DNA of 60,843 bases from an uncultured Coprococcus sp. (GTDB lineage: Bacteria; Bacillota; Clostridia; Lachnospirales; Lachnospiraceae), in the NCBI GenBank assembly GCA_900548215.1, contig URJI01000004.1, positions 1 to 60,843 of the forward strand, written 5' to 3'. The notes under the pieces are model-generated. The model made no database searches and was not told the origin of the DNA. It saw nothing but the letters and a program-made list of their open reading frames with translations. Made by a program: the position numbers and the translations under genes. The number at the start of each line of letters is the position of its first letter. Positions within the stretch are counted from its first letter, which is position 1. Of this stretch, positions 50,638 through 59,609 are shown piece after piece.

Positions 50638-50961
50638 ATGGTCATTGATGACAAGTTCTATGTAGGAAGAGCCAGAGACCGCCGGATCATCAGGATGGTC
50701 AGAGGTATCCGAAGATTCAATAAGGTAAAATATGTTCCGGGAATATTCGTCATCACTCTGCCTTTGTTTGATGATGGGATTCTGGAGATTTATGAACTGA
50801 ATGAGTTTAGACAGGGAGTATATCAGAATATGTCGGATTCCATACATATTGTCGGAGCTGCACCCACAAGGGGGCAGGCGGTGTCACTTGTCAGGGATAT
50901 TGTTGATGACATATACAGAAAGACTGGCGGCGTGGATGTAAAGAGATTTTTCACATCCTAG
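50638..50961 (+). CDS. Hypothetical protein (107 aa)
   Basis: Short basic protein (YVGRARDRRIIRMVRGIRR) with a C-terminal helix (AVSLVRDIVDDIYRKT). No known family comes to mind. ATG 50638 is preceded by AGGTGAT; the alternative GTG 50629 is less well placed. It sits between the 472-residue protein and the DUF2953 gene, all in one direction. Confidence 0.7.
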   Translation: MVIDDKFYVGRARDRRIIRMVRGIRRFNKVKYVPGIFVITLPLFDDGILEIYELNEFRQGVYQNMSDSIHIVGAAPTRGQAVSLVRDIVDDIYRKTGGVDVKRFFTS

Positions 50962-50992
50962 GGAAACGTTCAAGATTCTAAGGGGCTGGAGA

Positions 50993-52006
50993 ATGCATAT
51001 TTTATTATTAATATTGAAGATACTGCTGATAATTGTCTTATCAGTTATAGGTCTGGCTGTGCTGCTGGTACTTCTTGTTTTGATAGCTCCGGTAAGGTAC
51101 AGGATATATGTCAAGAAATATGATGATATATTTGCAAAATTCACTGCAAGGTGGCTGGGGTTTGTCCTGTGTTTTAAGGCAGTGTATGATACAGAAGGAC
51201 TTGATTACAGGCTGAGGTTGTTCGGCGGTACAGTTTGGGGCTCTGGAAAGAGTAAAAAAGAATCAGACGAGCCGGATGAGGATGGCGCGTCAGATGGTGC
51301 ACAGGCAGAAGATGGCGATGATATGGGTTCTGTAGCTGGCATAGAGAAGAAAGAAGCGTGTGCTGAGCCGGCAGATTCTGTATCAGAAGAGTCAGAATCT
51401 GTTGGCAAATCAGATCATGCAGCAGACAAGACGGAATCTGCTGGTGGAACAGCCCCTGCTTTGACAGAGTATCCTTCTATAGACAGCGAAGATAAAGATT
51501 TTGTTCTGAGCGACAGTGAGTTTGAAGAACATCAGTCGGGTATCTTCAGAAGGATTGGCAGGAAAATTGATTCAGTCTGCGGTATGATTGCAGATAAAGC
51601 AAAGTTAATTTCAGATAAATTAAAGAGTCTGAAAAAGAAAAAAGATGGCTATACTAAACTTGTAAACAATGTGAGAACAAAGGAAGCTATTAGGGTTGCA
51701 AAGGCTCAGCTCATTGCTGTTTTAAAGCATTTGAAGCCGACTAAAGTAAAAGGGCAGCTTGTGTATGGTACGGGTGATCCGGCCACTACAGGCCAGCACC
51801 TCGGATATATGAGTGTGCTGTTTCCGTTGTATTGTGATCACATAGATGTGACACCGGATTTCATGGAGAAGAGACTTGAAGGAGATCTGTTCATGAAGGG
51901 GCGTGTAAGACTGATTACAATCGGCTGGTATGTGCTCAAGGTGATCTGGAATAAGAATGTAAAGATTACAATTTCACGTTTTAAGAAGATTTCGGGAGGA
52001 AACTGA
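50993..52006 (+). CDS. DUF2953 membrane protein
   Basis: A 337-residue protein with an N-terminal membrane helix (residues ~3-33, LLLILKILLIIVLSVIGLAV) followed by PVRYRIYVKK. A long Glu/Ser/Asp-rich linker (~85-170) leads to the conserved C-terminal domain, QLVYGTGDPATTGQHLGYMS. The DUF2953 family (B. subtilis YtfI) accompanies YtfJ/GerW in spore formers. The gene overlaps the intergenic start of gerW by one base of spacing, so they are co-translated. The role is unknown, probably in sporulation or germination. Confidence 0.88.
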   Translation: MHILLLILKILLIIVLSVIGLAVLLVLLVLIAPVRYRIYVKKYDDIFAKFTARWLGFVLCFKAVYDTEGLDYRLRLFGGTVWGSGKSKKESDEPDEDGASDGAQAEDGDDMGSVAGIEKKEACAEPADSVSEESESVGKSDHAADKTESAGGTAPALTEYPSIDSEDKDFVLSDSEFEEHQSGIFRRIGRKIDSVCGMIADKAKLISDKLKSLKKKKDGYTKLVNNVRTKEAIRVAKAQLIAVLKHLKPTKVKGQLVYGTGDPATTGQHLGYMSVLFPLYCDHIDVTPDFMEKRLEGDLFMKGRVRLITIGWYVLKVIWNKNVKITISRFKKISGGN

Positions 52007-52007
52007 T

Positions 52008-52418
52008 ATGGCAAATATGAATATTGAAGGAACACTTGGTTCTATGTTTAAGGGAATGGATGGATTCATATCATCAAAGTCTGTTGTGGGTGAGCCTGTG
52101 TATGTGGGTGACACAATACTGATCCCTCTTGTGGATGTGAACTTTGGAATGGCTGCCGGTGCATTCAACAAGCAGGACGGCAATAAAGCTGCGGGTGGTA
52201 TAGGAGCCAAGATGAGTCCTTCGGCTGTGCTGGTCATCGCGAACGGTAGTACAAGGCTTATCAATCTCAAGAATCAGGATGCAATAACCAAGATAATAGA
52301 TATGGCTCCTGAGGTTGTTGATAAGATTGTTGGACTTTTCAAAAAGGACAAGACCGAAGATGAGGCTGAGGTTGACAAAGCTATAGATGAGATGGCTCAG
52401 ACTGAGACTTTTGAGTAG
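52008..52418 (+). CDS. GerW/YtfJ family sporulation protein
   Basis: A 136-residue protein of the GerW (YtfJ) family, shown by VVGEPVYVGDTILIPLVDV, FGMAAGAF, and GGIGAKMSPSAVLVI. In B. subtilis it is a forespore protein needed for normal germination. The C terminus is acidic. GGGAGGAAAC precedes ATG, inside the end of the DUF2953 gene. Its presence suggests that the host belongs to a spore-forming lineage, though non-spore-forming Lachnospiraceae also keep it. Confidence 0.9.
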   Translation: MANMNIEGTLGSMFKGMDGFISSKSVVGEPVYVGDTILIPLVDVNFGMAAGAFNKQDGNKAAGGIGAKMSPSAVLVIANGSTRLINLKNQDAITKIIDMAPEVVDKIVGLFKKDKTEDEAEVDKAIDEMAQTETFE

Positions 52419-52490
52419 ATCATTGCTTAGGTAGATCCTTGTTTAGGTTGATCATTGCATATGTAGATTTGTTTAAGTTGATCTGTACTA
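52415..52490. repeat. 16-base imperfect tandem repeat at the end of gerW
   Basis: Five adjoining units starting GTAGAT or GTTGAT: 52415-52430, 52431-52446, 52447-52462, 52463-52476 and 52477-52490. The first contains the gerW stop codon. Function unknown. Confidence 0.75.
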
Positions 52491-52554
52491 TAATACTTGA
52501 ACTTACAGCGTGTAATTATTATGAAATCACCACATATAATGGTAATAAATCATT

Positions 52555-52707
52555 ATGGTGGTGATTTTTATTTGGCGTAAATTTACGGGAATTGCATTCT
52601 TTTTTACAGCGGTGGGAGTTGTGATAGGGTATTTTGTCAGTGGATTTATAGAATTTCTTATCATAGTGATACTTTTGCTGTTGTCATATATTTTCTCATG
52701 TAGATAG
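52555..52707 (+). CDS. Small membrane protein (50 aa)
   Basis: A 50-residue frame with two hydrophobic helices (FTGIAFFFTAVGVVIGYFV and GFIEFLIIVILLLLSYIF). No convincing ribosome binding site precedes the ATG, and the following GTG codons are alternative starts. It lies between the gerW repeats and a terminator. The hydrophobic pattern and the closing terminator support a gene, but not strongly. Confidence 0.5.
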   Translation: MVVIFIWRKFTGIAFFFTAVGVVIGYFVSGFIEFLIIVILLLLSYIFSCR

Positions 52708-52719
52708 AAAAGTAAAAAA

Positions 52720-52754
52720 ATAAGAGCAATGACATGAGTGGTCATCGCTCTTAT
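52720..52754. terminator. Bidirectional terminator between the small membrane gene and rpmB
   Basis: ATAAGAGCAATGAC (52720-52733) pairs with 52741-52754 with one mismatch around ATGAGTG. A-rich DNA precedes and T-rich DNA follows, so it can end RNA from either strand. Confidence 0.85.
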
Positions 52755-52792
52755 CTTTATATCAGAACTGAATCGGTGATATTATGCAAATA

Positions 52793-52978
52793 CTATGCAC
52801 GCTCGACCTTACCAGATCTTAAGCAAGATGTGCAAACATAGATCTTCTTAGGTGTTCCATCAACAACAGCCTTAACTGACTTAACGTTTGACTTCCACAT
52901 CTTGTTTGCTCTTCTATGAGAGTGGCTCACTTTGATACCGAAATGAGCACCTTTATCACAAATTGAACATTTTGCCAT
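52793..52978 (-). CDS. rpmB: 50S ribosomal protein L28
   Basis: Large-subunit ribosomal protein of 61 residues. It starts AKCSICDKGAHFGIKVSHSH and carries two CxxC pairs (CSIC near the N terminus and CTSC near the C terminus), so it is the zinc-binding type. The start ATG follows AAGGAGGTGC; the frame is open further upstream but that part holds the promoter. Transcribed alone, divergently from yloU, as in many Firmicutes. Confidence 0.97.
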   Translation of the reverse strand: MAKCSICDKGAHFGIKVSHSHRRANKMWKSNVKSVKAVVDGTPKKIYVCTSCLRSGKVERA

Positions 52979-53035
52979 AATAGCACCTCCTTCAATGAAT
53001 AAACTAACTTGCCTTCTAAACTCACAACAAAACTT

Positions 53036-53064
53036 ATAATAGCAGATTATTTTTCTATATGCAA
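53036..53064 (-). promoter_or_regulatory. Promoter of rpmB
   Basis: Minus strand TTGCAT (53059-53064) and TATTAT (53036-53041), 17 bases apart, about 60 bases before the start codon. Confidence 0.6.
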
Positions 53065-53130
53065 GTAGAAAATTGATTTTTGCAAAAAAATATAGAATGG
53101 AGGTAATCAATGGTAGACGAGCTGGTTTTC

Positions 53131-53158
53131 TTGAAATTTTGCGTAATTATGATATAAT
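53131..53158 (+). promoter_or_regulatory. Promoter of the yloU-yloV-recG operon
   Basis: TTGAAA (53131-53136) and TATAAT (53153-53158), 16 bases apart; the first gene begins 44 bases downstream. Confidence 0.7.
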
Positions 53159-53201
53159 CAGTAAAGACTATGTTTGTAACTCGACAGAAAGGAGTTAAAC
53201 C

Positions 53202-53561
53202 ATGAAAGAATATATAACAGGAGACAATGGAAAAGTAAGTATAGATGAGAGCGTTGTTGCCCAAGTTGCAGGACTTACAGCGCTTGATTGTTTTGGAATC
53301 GTTGGCATGGGTATTGTCAGTGTCAAGGACGGAATAGTAAAGCAGCTTCGCAGAGACAACGTCTCGAAGGGGGTGAATGTTCGTTTTGATGAGAACGGAG
53401 ATATAGTTATAGAACTTCACATTGTTGTTGCTTATGGTGTCAGTATAAAGGCTGTGACAGACAATCTTATGCAGTCTGTGAAATATAAAGTGGAGGATTT
53501 CACTTCATTTAAAGTAAGCCAGATTAACGTGTATGTAGAAGACGTTAAGGTGATGGATTAA
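53202..53561 (+). CDS. yloU: Asp23/Gls24 family protein YloU
   Basis: A 119-residue protein of the Asp23/Gls24 family. Typical features are DESVVAQVAGLTALDCFGIV, VSVKDG and the C-terminal VSQINVYVEDVKV. These proteins are linked to envelope or alkaline stress and, in this gene position, accompany the dihydroxyacetone-kinase-like yloV. AGGAG precedes ATG. The pair is conserved across Firmicutes. Confidence 0.93.
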   Translation: MKEYITGDNGKVSIDESVVAQVAGLTALDCFGIVGMGIVSVKDGIVKQLRRDNVSKGVNVRFDENGDIVIELHIVVAYGVSIKAVTDNLMQSVKYKVEDFTSFKVSQINVYVEDVKVMD

Positions 53562-53579
53562 TTTTGGAGGAAATGGAAA

Positions 53580-55268
53580 GTGAGTAATACGATCGATGCT
53601 CTTGCACTGAAGAAGGCATTCATAGCCGGTGCAAATAATCTTGACAATAACAAAGAATATATCAACGAACTGAACGTATTTCCTGTGCCTGATGGAGATA
53701 CAGGAACAAACATGACGTTGACGATACTTTCGGCAGTAAGAGAGGTTGAGGCTTCTCCTGATGACATGAAATCCATAGCTAGGGCGATGTCCACGGGATC
53801 ACTCAGGGGTGCCAGGGGTAACTCAGGGGTAATTCTTTCTCAGTTACTCAGGGGATTCAGCAAAAAGATACAGGACAAGAAGATAATTGATGTTCATGAT
53901 ATTGCAGATGCATTTCAGAAGGCTGTTGAGACTGCGTATAAAGCAGTTATGAAGCCAAAGGAGGGAACTATCCTTACGGTTGCCAAGGGGGTTGCCTCGA
54001 AGGCCAGGGAATGTGCTGATGCAGATATGTCACTTGCCCAGTTCTGCAATGAGGTTATTGAATATGGAGATGCTGTTCTTGATTCTACTCCAGAGATGCT
54101 CCCGGTACTCAAGGAGGCAGGAGTTGTTGATTCAGGCGGACAGGGACTTATGGTAGTTATCAAGGGAGCGGTTGACTGTCTTATGGGCAGAGTCACTGTT
54201 GAACTAAGCAAAAGTACCGGAGCTGTGAATGTGAAAAAGAATACCACAGGCGCGGGCAATGATGAGATATCTACGGCCGATATAAAGTTTGGTTATTGTA
54301 CAGAATTTATCATCAATCTTGAGAAGCCGTACGGAGAAGCAGAGGAGGATGATCTGAAGAGTTTCCTTGAATCCATAGGAGATTCCATAGTGTGTGTATC
54401 CCTTGATGATATAGTTAAGATACATGTTCATACAAACCATCCTGGCCAGGCATTTGAGAAGGGACTTACTCTCGGTTATCTTACAAATATGAAGATTGAT
54501 AACATGAGGATAGAGCACAACGAGAGAGTGAGCCAGTCGGAGAGAGATGAGTCTGAAAGACAGGAAGAGGAAAGACAGCACAGAAAGCAAGAAATTGTTG
54601 AACCGAAGAAGAAATATGGATTTATAGCTGTTTCTATGGGTGATGGCCTCAATAAGCTGTTTGGTGAACTTGGTGCGGATTACATCATTGAAGGCGGTCA
54701 GACAATGAATCCAAGTACAGAGGATATGCTCAATGCCATAGATAAGGTGAATGCAGAGAATATATTTATACTTCCTAACAACAAGAATGTCGTACTTGCT
54801 GCAAATCAGGCTGCTTCATTGTGTGAGGGTAAGAATATTATAGTTATACCTACGGCGAATGCACCACAGGGAATCAGTGCCATGATAGCTTTCGACAGCA
54901 CAGCAGATGTGGATGAGAATAAATCGTCGATTAAAGCTGCAGTGAAGAATGTTAAGAGTGGTCAGGTCACATATTCGGTGAGAGATACATCTATAGATGG
55001 AAAAGCCATCAAAGAGGGCGACATCATGGGTATAGGTGACAAGGGACTTGTCAGTGTCGGAGATGACATTGAGCAGGTTACATTCGACCTGATAGCAGAT
55101 GGTGTGGATGATGACTCGGAAGTTATAAGTATATATAATGGAGCGGATGTTTCACAGGAGGATGCTGACAAACTGGCAGCACGTGTGGAAGAGGCTTATC
55201 CGGATGTGGATGTACAGTGTTATTATGGCGGCCAGCCGATATATTACTATATAGTTTCAGTTGAATAG
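53580..55268 (+). CDS. yloV: DAK2 domain fatty-acid-kinase-like protein YloV
   Basis: A 562-residue protein related to FakA, the ATP-binding subunit of fatty acid kinase. The N-terminal DhaL (DAK2) domain shows NVFPVPDGDTGTNMTLT and GARGNSGVILSQLLRG, and the Asp residues bind Mg-ATP. The middle and C-terminal parts follow the DAK1-like DegV-partner layout (KFGYCTEFIIN, HVHTNHPGQAFEKG). The GTG start with GGAGG nine bases upstream is chosen. It would work with a DegV-type FakB protein encoded elsewhere. Confidence 0.93.
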   Translation: MSNTIDALALKKAFIAGANNLDNNKEYINELNVFPVPDGDTGTNMTLTILSAVREVEASPDDMKSIARAMSTGSLRGARGNSGVILSQLLRGFSKKIQDKKIIDVHDIADAFQKAVETAYKAVMKPKEGTILTVAKGVASKARECADADMSLAQFCNEVIEYGDAVLDSTPEMLPVLKEAGVVDSGGQGLMVVIKGAVDCLMGRVTVELSKSTGAVNVKKNTTGAGNDEISTADIKFGYCTEFIINLEKPYGEAEEDDLKSFLESIGDSIVCVSLDDIVKIHVHTNHPGQAFEKGLTLGYLTNMKIDNMRIEHNERVSQSERDESERQEEERQHRKQEIVEPKKKYGFIAVSMGDGLNKLFGELGADYIIEGGQTMNPSTEDMLNAIDKVNAENIFILPNNKNVVLAANQAASLCEGKNIIVIPTANAPQGISAMIAFDSTADVDENKSSIKAAVKNVKSGQVTYSVRDTSIDGKAIKEGDIMGIGDKGLVSVGDDIEQVTFDLIADGVDDDSEVISIYNGADVSQEDADKLAARVEEAYPDVDVQCYYGGQPIYYYIVSVE

Positions 55269-55297
55269 ACTTATGTCTGGTTGTGAGAGGTGATCAT

Positions 55298-57334
55298 ATG
55301 GTGTTAAGGGACTCCATAAAAACGATAAAGGGGGTTGGCGATAAAACCGCAGCTGTTTTCGCCAGGCTTGGAGTAGAGACGGTTCAGGATCTGCTGCTAT
55401 ATTACCCCAGAAATTATGTTGCCTATGAGAATCCCGTTGACATCAGTGATCTTCAGACCGGAAGCCGGCAGTCGGTGAAAGCGGTTATAAACAGCAGAGC
55501 AGAAGTCAGAAAAGTACATGGACTCATTATAGTGATCGTGTACGCAAAGGATTACTCAGGGACAATTAAGCTTACTTGGTTTAATTGTCCTTTTTTGCGC
55601 AGTTATTTTCATATAGGACAGGAATTTGTATTTGTTGGTGACGTGTCGTATAAGAACGGCATGATGGTGATGACCCAGCCGGAATATTATACTGTGTCAG
55701 CGTACTCACAGATGACTCACAGGTGGCAGCCGGTATATGGAGTTACAGCAGGGATAACATCTAAGACTATACAGAAGGCAGTAAGGAGTGCTCTGCCGGT
55801 CGTGGATCAGCTTCACGATTATCTGCCTCAAAAAATATGTGATGAGTACGGCGTAATGAAACTTGGCAGGGCTGTGACTGCTATGCATTTTCCTATGAAT
55901 GAGGAGCAGCTTAAGAGTGCAGTTAAAAGAGCTGCGTTTGATGAATTCTATTCGTTTATAGCCAATCTGCACCGTATAAAGGATGACAATGCATTTGTAG
56001 TTAATGATAATGTTATAAAGTGCGATGATAATGTGAGGAAGTTTATAGAGGACCTGAGCTTTACGTTGACAGATGCGCAGATGAATGCGGTGAGGGACAT
56101 GCTGTCGGATATGGCATCAGACCACGTGATGAACAGGCTTGTTCAGGGTGATGTTGGATCTGGCAAGACTATAGTGGCGGAGATTGGGCTTTTTGCAGCT
56201 GCCTCATGTGGATACCAGGGCGTGCTCATGGCTCCTACTGAGGTGCTTGCTGTACAGCATTACAAAGAACTCAGTGAGAGATTTGTCAGGTATGGTATTT
56301 CGGTTGGCCTGCTGACAGGCTCGATGACGGCCAGGGAGAAGCGTGATATGCAGCAATCCATAAAGAATGGTGATGTCATGGTCATTGTGGGAACCCATGC
56401 CCTCATACAGGATAAGGTGGATTATAGCCGACTTGGGCTGGTCATAACAGATGAACAGCACCGTTTTGGAGTAAAGCAGAGGGAGAAACTTGCGGAGAAA
56501 GGCGGACATCCTCACACACTTGTTATGAGTGCAACACCTATACCTAGAACACTGGCGATCATCATGTATGGTGATCTTGATATTTCAGTCATTGATGAGC
56601 TGCCTGCCGGAAGGATACCTATAAAGAACTGCGTTGTGGATGAGAGCTTCAGGAAGAAGGCACAGGCATTTATCGTGAATGAGGTGTCAAAGGGATATCA
56701 GGTGTATATAGTATGTCCTATGGTCGAGGCCAGTGAGGTACTTGATGATGTGGCAAATGTCACGGAGTACACTGAGGAACTCAGGAACACCTTGAAGAAT
56801 GATTACAACGCAGATGTTACAGTGACGTGTCTTCATGGTAAGATGAAGGCGGATGAAAAGAATTCCATATTGGAAGAGTTTGTCAGAGGCGGGATAGACA
56901 TCCTCGTATCGACCACAGTCATAGAAGTAGGCATCAATAATCCTAATGCTACAGTCATGATGGTGGAAAATTCGGAGAGATTTGGTCTGGCACAGCTCCA
57001 TCAGCTCAGGGGGCGGGTTGGACGAGGAAACAAGCAGTCGTATTGTATATTTATGAGCGGCAAGAAAGACAAAGACACGATGGAAAGACTTGGAGTTCTT
57101 GAGAAATCAAATGACGGCTTTTTCATTGCTGGCGAGGATCTCAAGATGAGAGGTCCGGGCGACTTCTTTGGGATAAGACAGAGCGGGGACATAATGTTCA
57201 AAGTGGGGGATATATATAACCATGCAGATATGCTGAAAGCTGCCCAGGAGGTTTATGGCAGATATGGCGATGAGATAGAAGCGTCATATGATGAAAACGG
57301 AGATAGCAGACGGTATTTTTCGCCGGTTTTGTGA
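55298..57334 (+). CDS. recG: ATP-dependent DNA helicase RecG
   Basis: Branch-migration helicase that rescues stalled replication forks, 678 residues. The wedge (OB) domain occupies the first ~180 residues. Walker A GDVGSGKT lies near residue 285, DEQHRFG (motif II) near 385, and ATPIPRTLA, IEVGINNPNAT and HQLRGRVGRG follow. ATG 55298 with AGAGGTGAT is preferred over ATG 55283. It is positioned after yloV as in other Firmicutes, but rsmD is pushed away by a glycosidase gene. Confidence 0.96.
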   Translation: MVLRDSIKTIKGVGDKTAAVFARLGVETVQDLLLYYPRNYVAYENPVDISDLQTGSRQSVKAVINSRAEVRKVHGLIIVIVYAKDYSGTIKLTWFNCPFLRSYFHIGQEFVFVGDVSYKNGMMVMTQPEYYTVSAYSQMTHRWQPVYGVTAGITSKTIQKAVRSALPVVDQLHDYLPQKICDEYGVMKLGRAVTAMHFPMNEEQLKSAVKRAAFDEFYSFIANLHRIKDDNAFVVNDNVIKCDDNVRKFIEDLSFTLTDAQMNAVRDMLSDMASDHVMNRLVQGDVGSGKTIVAEIGLFAAASCGYQGVLMAPTEVLAVQHYKELSERFVRYGISVGLLTGSMTAREKRDMQQSIKNGDVMVIVGTHALIQDKVDYSRLGLVITDEQHRFGVKQREKLAEKGGHPHTLVMSATPIPRTLAIIMYGDLDISVIDELPAGRIPIKNCVVDESFRKKAQAFIVNEVSKGYQVYIVCPMVEASEVLDDVANVTEYTEELRNTLKNDYNADVTVTCLHGKMKADEKNSILEEFVRGGIDILVSTTVIEVGINNPNATVMMVENSERFGLAQLHQLRGRVGRGNKQSYCIFMSGKKDKDTMERLGVLEKSNDGFFIAGEDLKMRGPGDFFGIRQSGDIMFKVGDIYNHADMLKAAQEVYGRYGDEIEASYDENGDSRRYFSPVL

Positions 57335-57366
57335 TATTTTATACAAATTATAAGGGGGATGTTGAA

Positions 57367-58989
57367 TTGAAGAACAAGAAAACAGTTATTATGGGAATCA
57401 TCATAGGCGTGTTGGTAGTTGTTATCGCTGTGATGGGATATTTTTTGATAAGCGGTTCTGGGAAGAACGGCGATGGTGGATCTGATACAGGAAAATTATC
57501 TGAGGATGCGTCGGTGGTAGATACTACGGCTTCGGGAGGAGATACGCAGGCAGAAAAAACTGATACGACGGCTGATGAGAAAGCTGAAAGTGAAAAGACA
57601 GAACAGACTGACGAAGAAAGGGAATTTTACGTGGAGATCGGACATGAAAGTACATGGGAGACTGATGGAAAGACCTGCGCAACTGAGAATATAAATATAT
57701 ATAATGATACATCGGCCGGTGCTTCAGGCTGGAAACTGGAGATTGAATACAAAGGAAAACCGGTTATAGACCAGATATGGAATGGCGAGCAGAAGACAAC
57801 AGGAAATACCATAATTATAACTCCTGCTTCGTACAATGGGGAGATACCGGCAAATGGAAGTATAAATGTGGGTTACAATATCTCATCGGACGATCTCGCA
57901 ATTGGAAAATACATACTCTATGTAAATGGCAAAGAATACACTGGAGATCCGGCAGTTGGCAGTTCAAAGGAAGAACAGTCAATGAATAGCAAAAAGACAG
58001 ATACGGGATCTGTGACAGAGGCTGATAATACTGAAGTAAAAGCGGCAAAACCTGTTGTGACAGAGACTGGAACACCATACGACAATCATGGTAAGCTTTC
58101 CGTGAATGGCACTGATATAGTGGACAAGGATGGAAATAAGTACCAGCTTAAGGGTGTCAGCACTCATGGTATAACATGGTTCCCGGAATACGTGAATAAG
58201 GATGCATTTGCATCTGTGCGTGACGATTGGGGGGCTAATCTTATAAGGCTTGCCATGTACACAGATACAGGTGATTCAAACGGATATTGCAGCGGCGGTG
58301 ATAAAGATAGTATCAGGTCCATAGTAGACAGTGGAGTTTCTGCGGCCACGGAACTTGGAATGTATGTTATCATAGACTGGCATATATTAAACGACGGTGA
58401 TCCGAACATTCATATAGATGATGCGGAGCAGTTTTTTGCCGATATGTCAGTAAAATATGCGGACTATGGCAATGTGATATATGAGATCTGCAATGAGCCA
58501 AATGGCGGTACTACGTGGGATAGCGTCAAAAAGTATGCGGAGCAGATCATACCTGTTATCAGGAAGAATGCGAAAGATGCTATTATCATTGTCGGCACAC
58601 CTAACTGGAGCCAGGATGTGGATATTGCTGCAGACGCGCCGGTTGAAGGATATGATAATATCATGTATGCTGTACATTTTTATGCAGCAACTCATAAGGA
58701 TGATATACGTGGTAAGGTGGAGACTGCGATACAGAAAGGACTTCCTGTGTTCGTGAGTGAGTTCAGTCTGTGCGATGCGTCGGGAAATGGCGGCATAGAT
58801 TATGATTCATCTGACGCATGGTTTAAGCTGATAAACGAAAATAATCTCAGCTATGCTTCGTGGAGTCTTTGCAATAAGAATGAAACGTCAGCGCTGCTTA
58901 AGCCTGATTTGGCAGCGACGGGATCCATCAGTGAGTCAGATCTTTCTGAGACAGGACTATATGTAAGAGATAAAGTTCTAGGGAACTGA
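57367..58989 (+). CDS. Membrane-anchored GH5 endoglucanase with CBM2-like module
   Basis: A 540-residue cell-surface glycosidase. A basic start and one membrane helix (residues ~5-30, VIMGIIIGVLVVVIAVMGYF) are followed by a Ser/Thr/Glu-rich stalk, a cellulose-binding-like module (~87-200, with ENINIYNDTSAGASGWKLEI) and a GH5 catalytic domain (~240-540). The acid/base Glu is near 377 (YEICNEPNGG) and the nucleophile Glu near 465 (VFVSEFS). The likely substrate is beta-1,4-glucan. No cleavage or lipobox motif is evident, so it stays anchored. I use TTG 57367 with AAGGGGGAT upstream; a GTG at 57331 overlapping the recG stop is the alternative. Confidence 0.88.
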   Translation: MKNKKTVIMGIIIGVLVVVIAVMGYFLISGSGKNGDGGSDTGKLSEDASVVDTTASGGDTQAEKTDTTADEKAESEKTEQTDEEREFYVEIGHESTWETDGKTCATENINIYNDTSAGASGWKLEIEYKGKPVIDQIWNGEQKTTGNTIIITPASYNGEIPANGSINVGYNISSDDLAIGKYILYVNGKEYTGDPAVGSSKEEQSMNSKKTDTGSVTEADNTEVKAAKPVVTETGTPYDNHGKLSVNGTDIVDKDGNKYQLKGVSTHGITWFPEYVNKDAFASVRDDWGANLIRLAMYTDTGDSNGYCSGGDKDSIRSIVDSGVSAATELGMYVIIDWHILNDGDPNIHIDDAEQFFADMSVKYADYGNVIYEICNEPNGGTTWDSVKKYAEQIIPVIRKNAKDAIIIVGTPNWSQDVDIAADAPVEGYDNIMYAVHFYAATHKDDIRGKVETAIQKGLPVFVSEFSLCDASGNGGIDYDSSDAWFKLINENNLSYASWSLCNKNETSALLKPDLAATGSISESDLSETGLYVRDKVLGN

Positions 58990-59050
58990 TTCATATATAA
59001 AAACAGATTATATGTGACATTTGCATGATATATGGGATAGGAGATTGATT

Positions 59051-59605
59051 ATGAGAGTTATAGCAGGAAGTGCAAGAAGTCTGAAGCTTGTGACTATCGA
59101 TTCGCTGGATACAAGACCGACTACTGACAGGATAAAGGAAACTTTGTTTAATATGTTGTCGCCATATATGAAAGGGTGTAGTTTTTTGGATTTTTTCAGT
59201 GGCAGTGGAGCTATAGGTATTGAGGCTCTCAGCAGAGGTGCTGAAAAAGCAGTATTTGTGGAGAATGGCAGAAAAGCTCTGGAATGTATAAATAAAAATC
59301 TGGATTTTACACATTTGAGAGACAGGGCTCAGGTCATTTCCTCTGATGCAGTTCTTGCGATAAGTACACTTGAACGCCAGGGTGAGAGCTATGATATAAT
59401 ATTTATGGATCCACCATATGGTAAACTGCTTGAAAAGGCTGTACTTGAAAGGCTTATGGGATCGGTTCTTGTCGGTGATGACACGACTATAATTGTGGAA
59501 TCTGATCTTTATACAGAGTATGATTATCTTGACGAATCAGAGTTTGAAGTATATAAAGTGAAGAGGTACAAGACAAATAAACATACATTTATATGCAGGA
59601 GATAG
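59051..59605 (+). CDS. rsmD: 16S rRNA (guanine(966)-N2)-methyltransferase RsmD
   Basis: A 184-residue SAM-dependent methyltransferase that modifies G966 of 16S rRNA. Motifs: RVIAGSARSLKL, RPTTDRIKETLFNML, SAM-binding FLDFFSGSGAIGIEALSRGA and catalytic MDPPYG. ATG 59051 follows AGGAG. coaD starts four bases after the stop, the usual pairing in Firmicutes. Confidence 0.95.
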   Translation: MRVIAGSARSLKLVTIDSLDTRPTTDRIKETLFNMLSPYMKGCSFLDFFSGSGAIGIEALSRGAEKAVFVENGRKALECINKNLDFTHLRDRAQVISSDAVLAISTLERQGESYDIIFMDPPYGKLLEKAVLERLMGSVLVGDDTTIIVESDLYTEYDYLDESEFEVYKVKRYKTNKHTFICRR

Positions 59606-59609
59606 AGAT

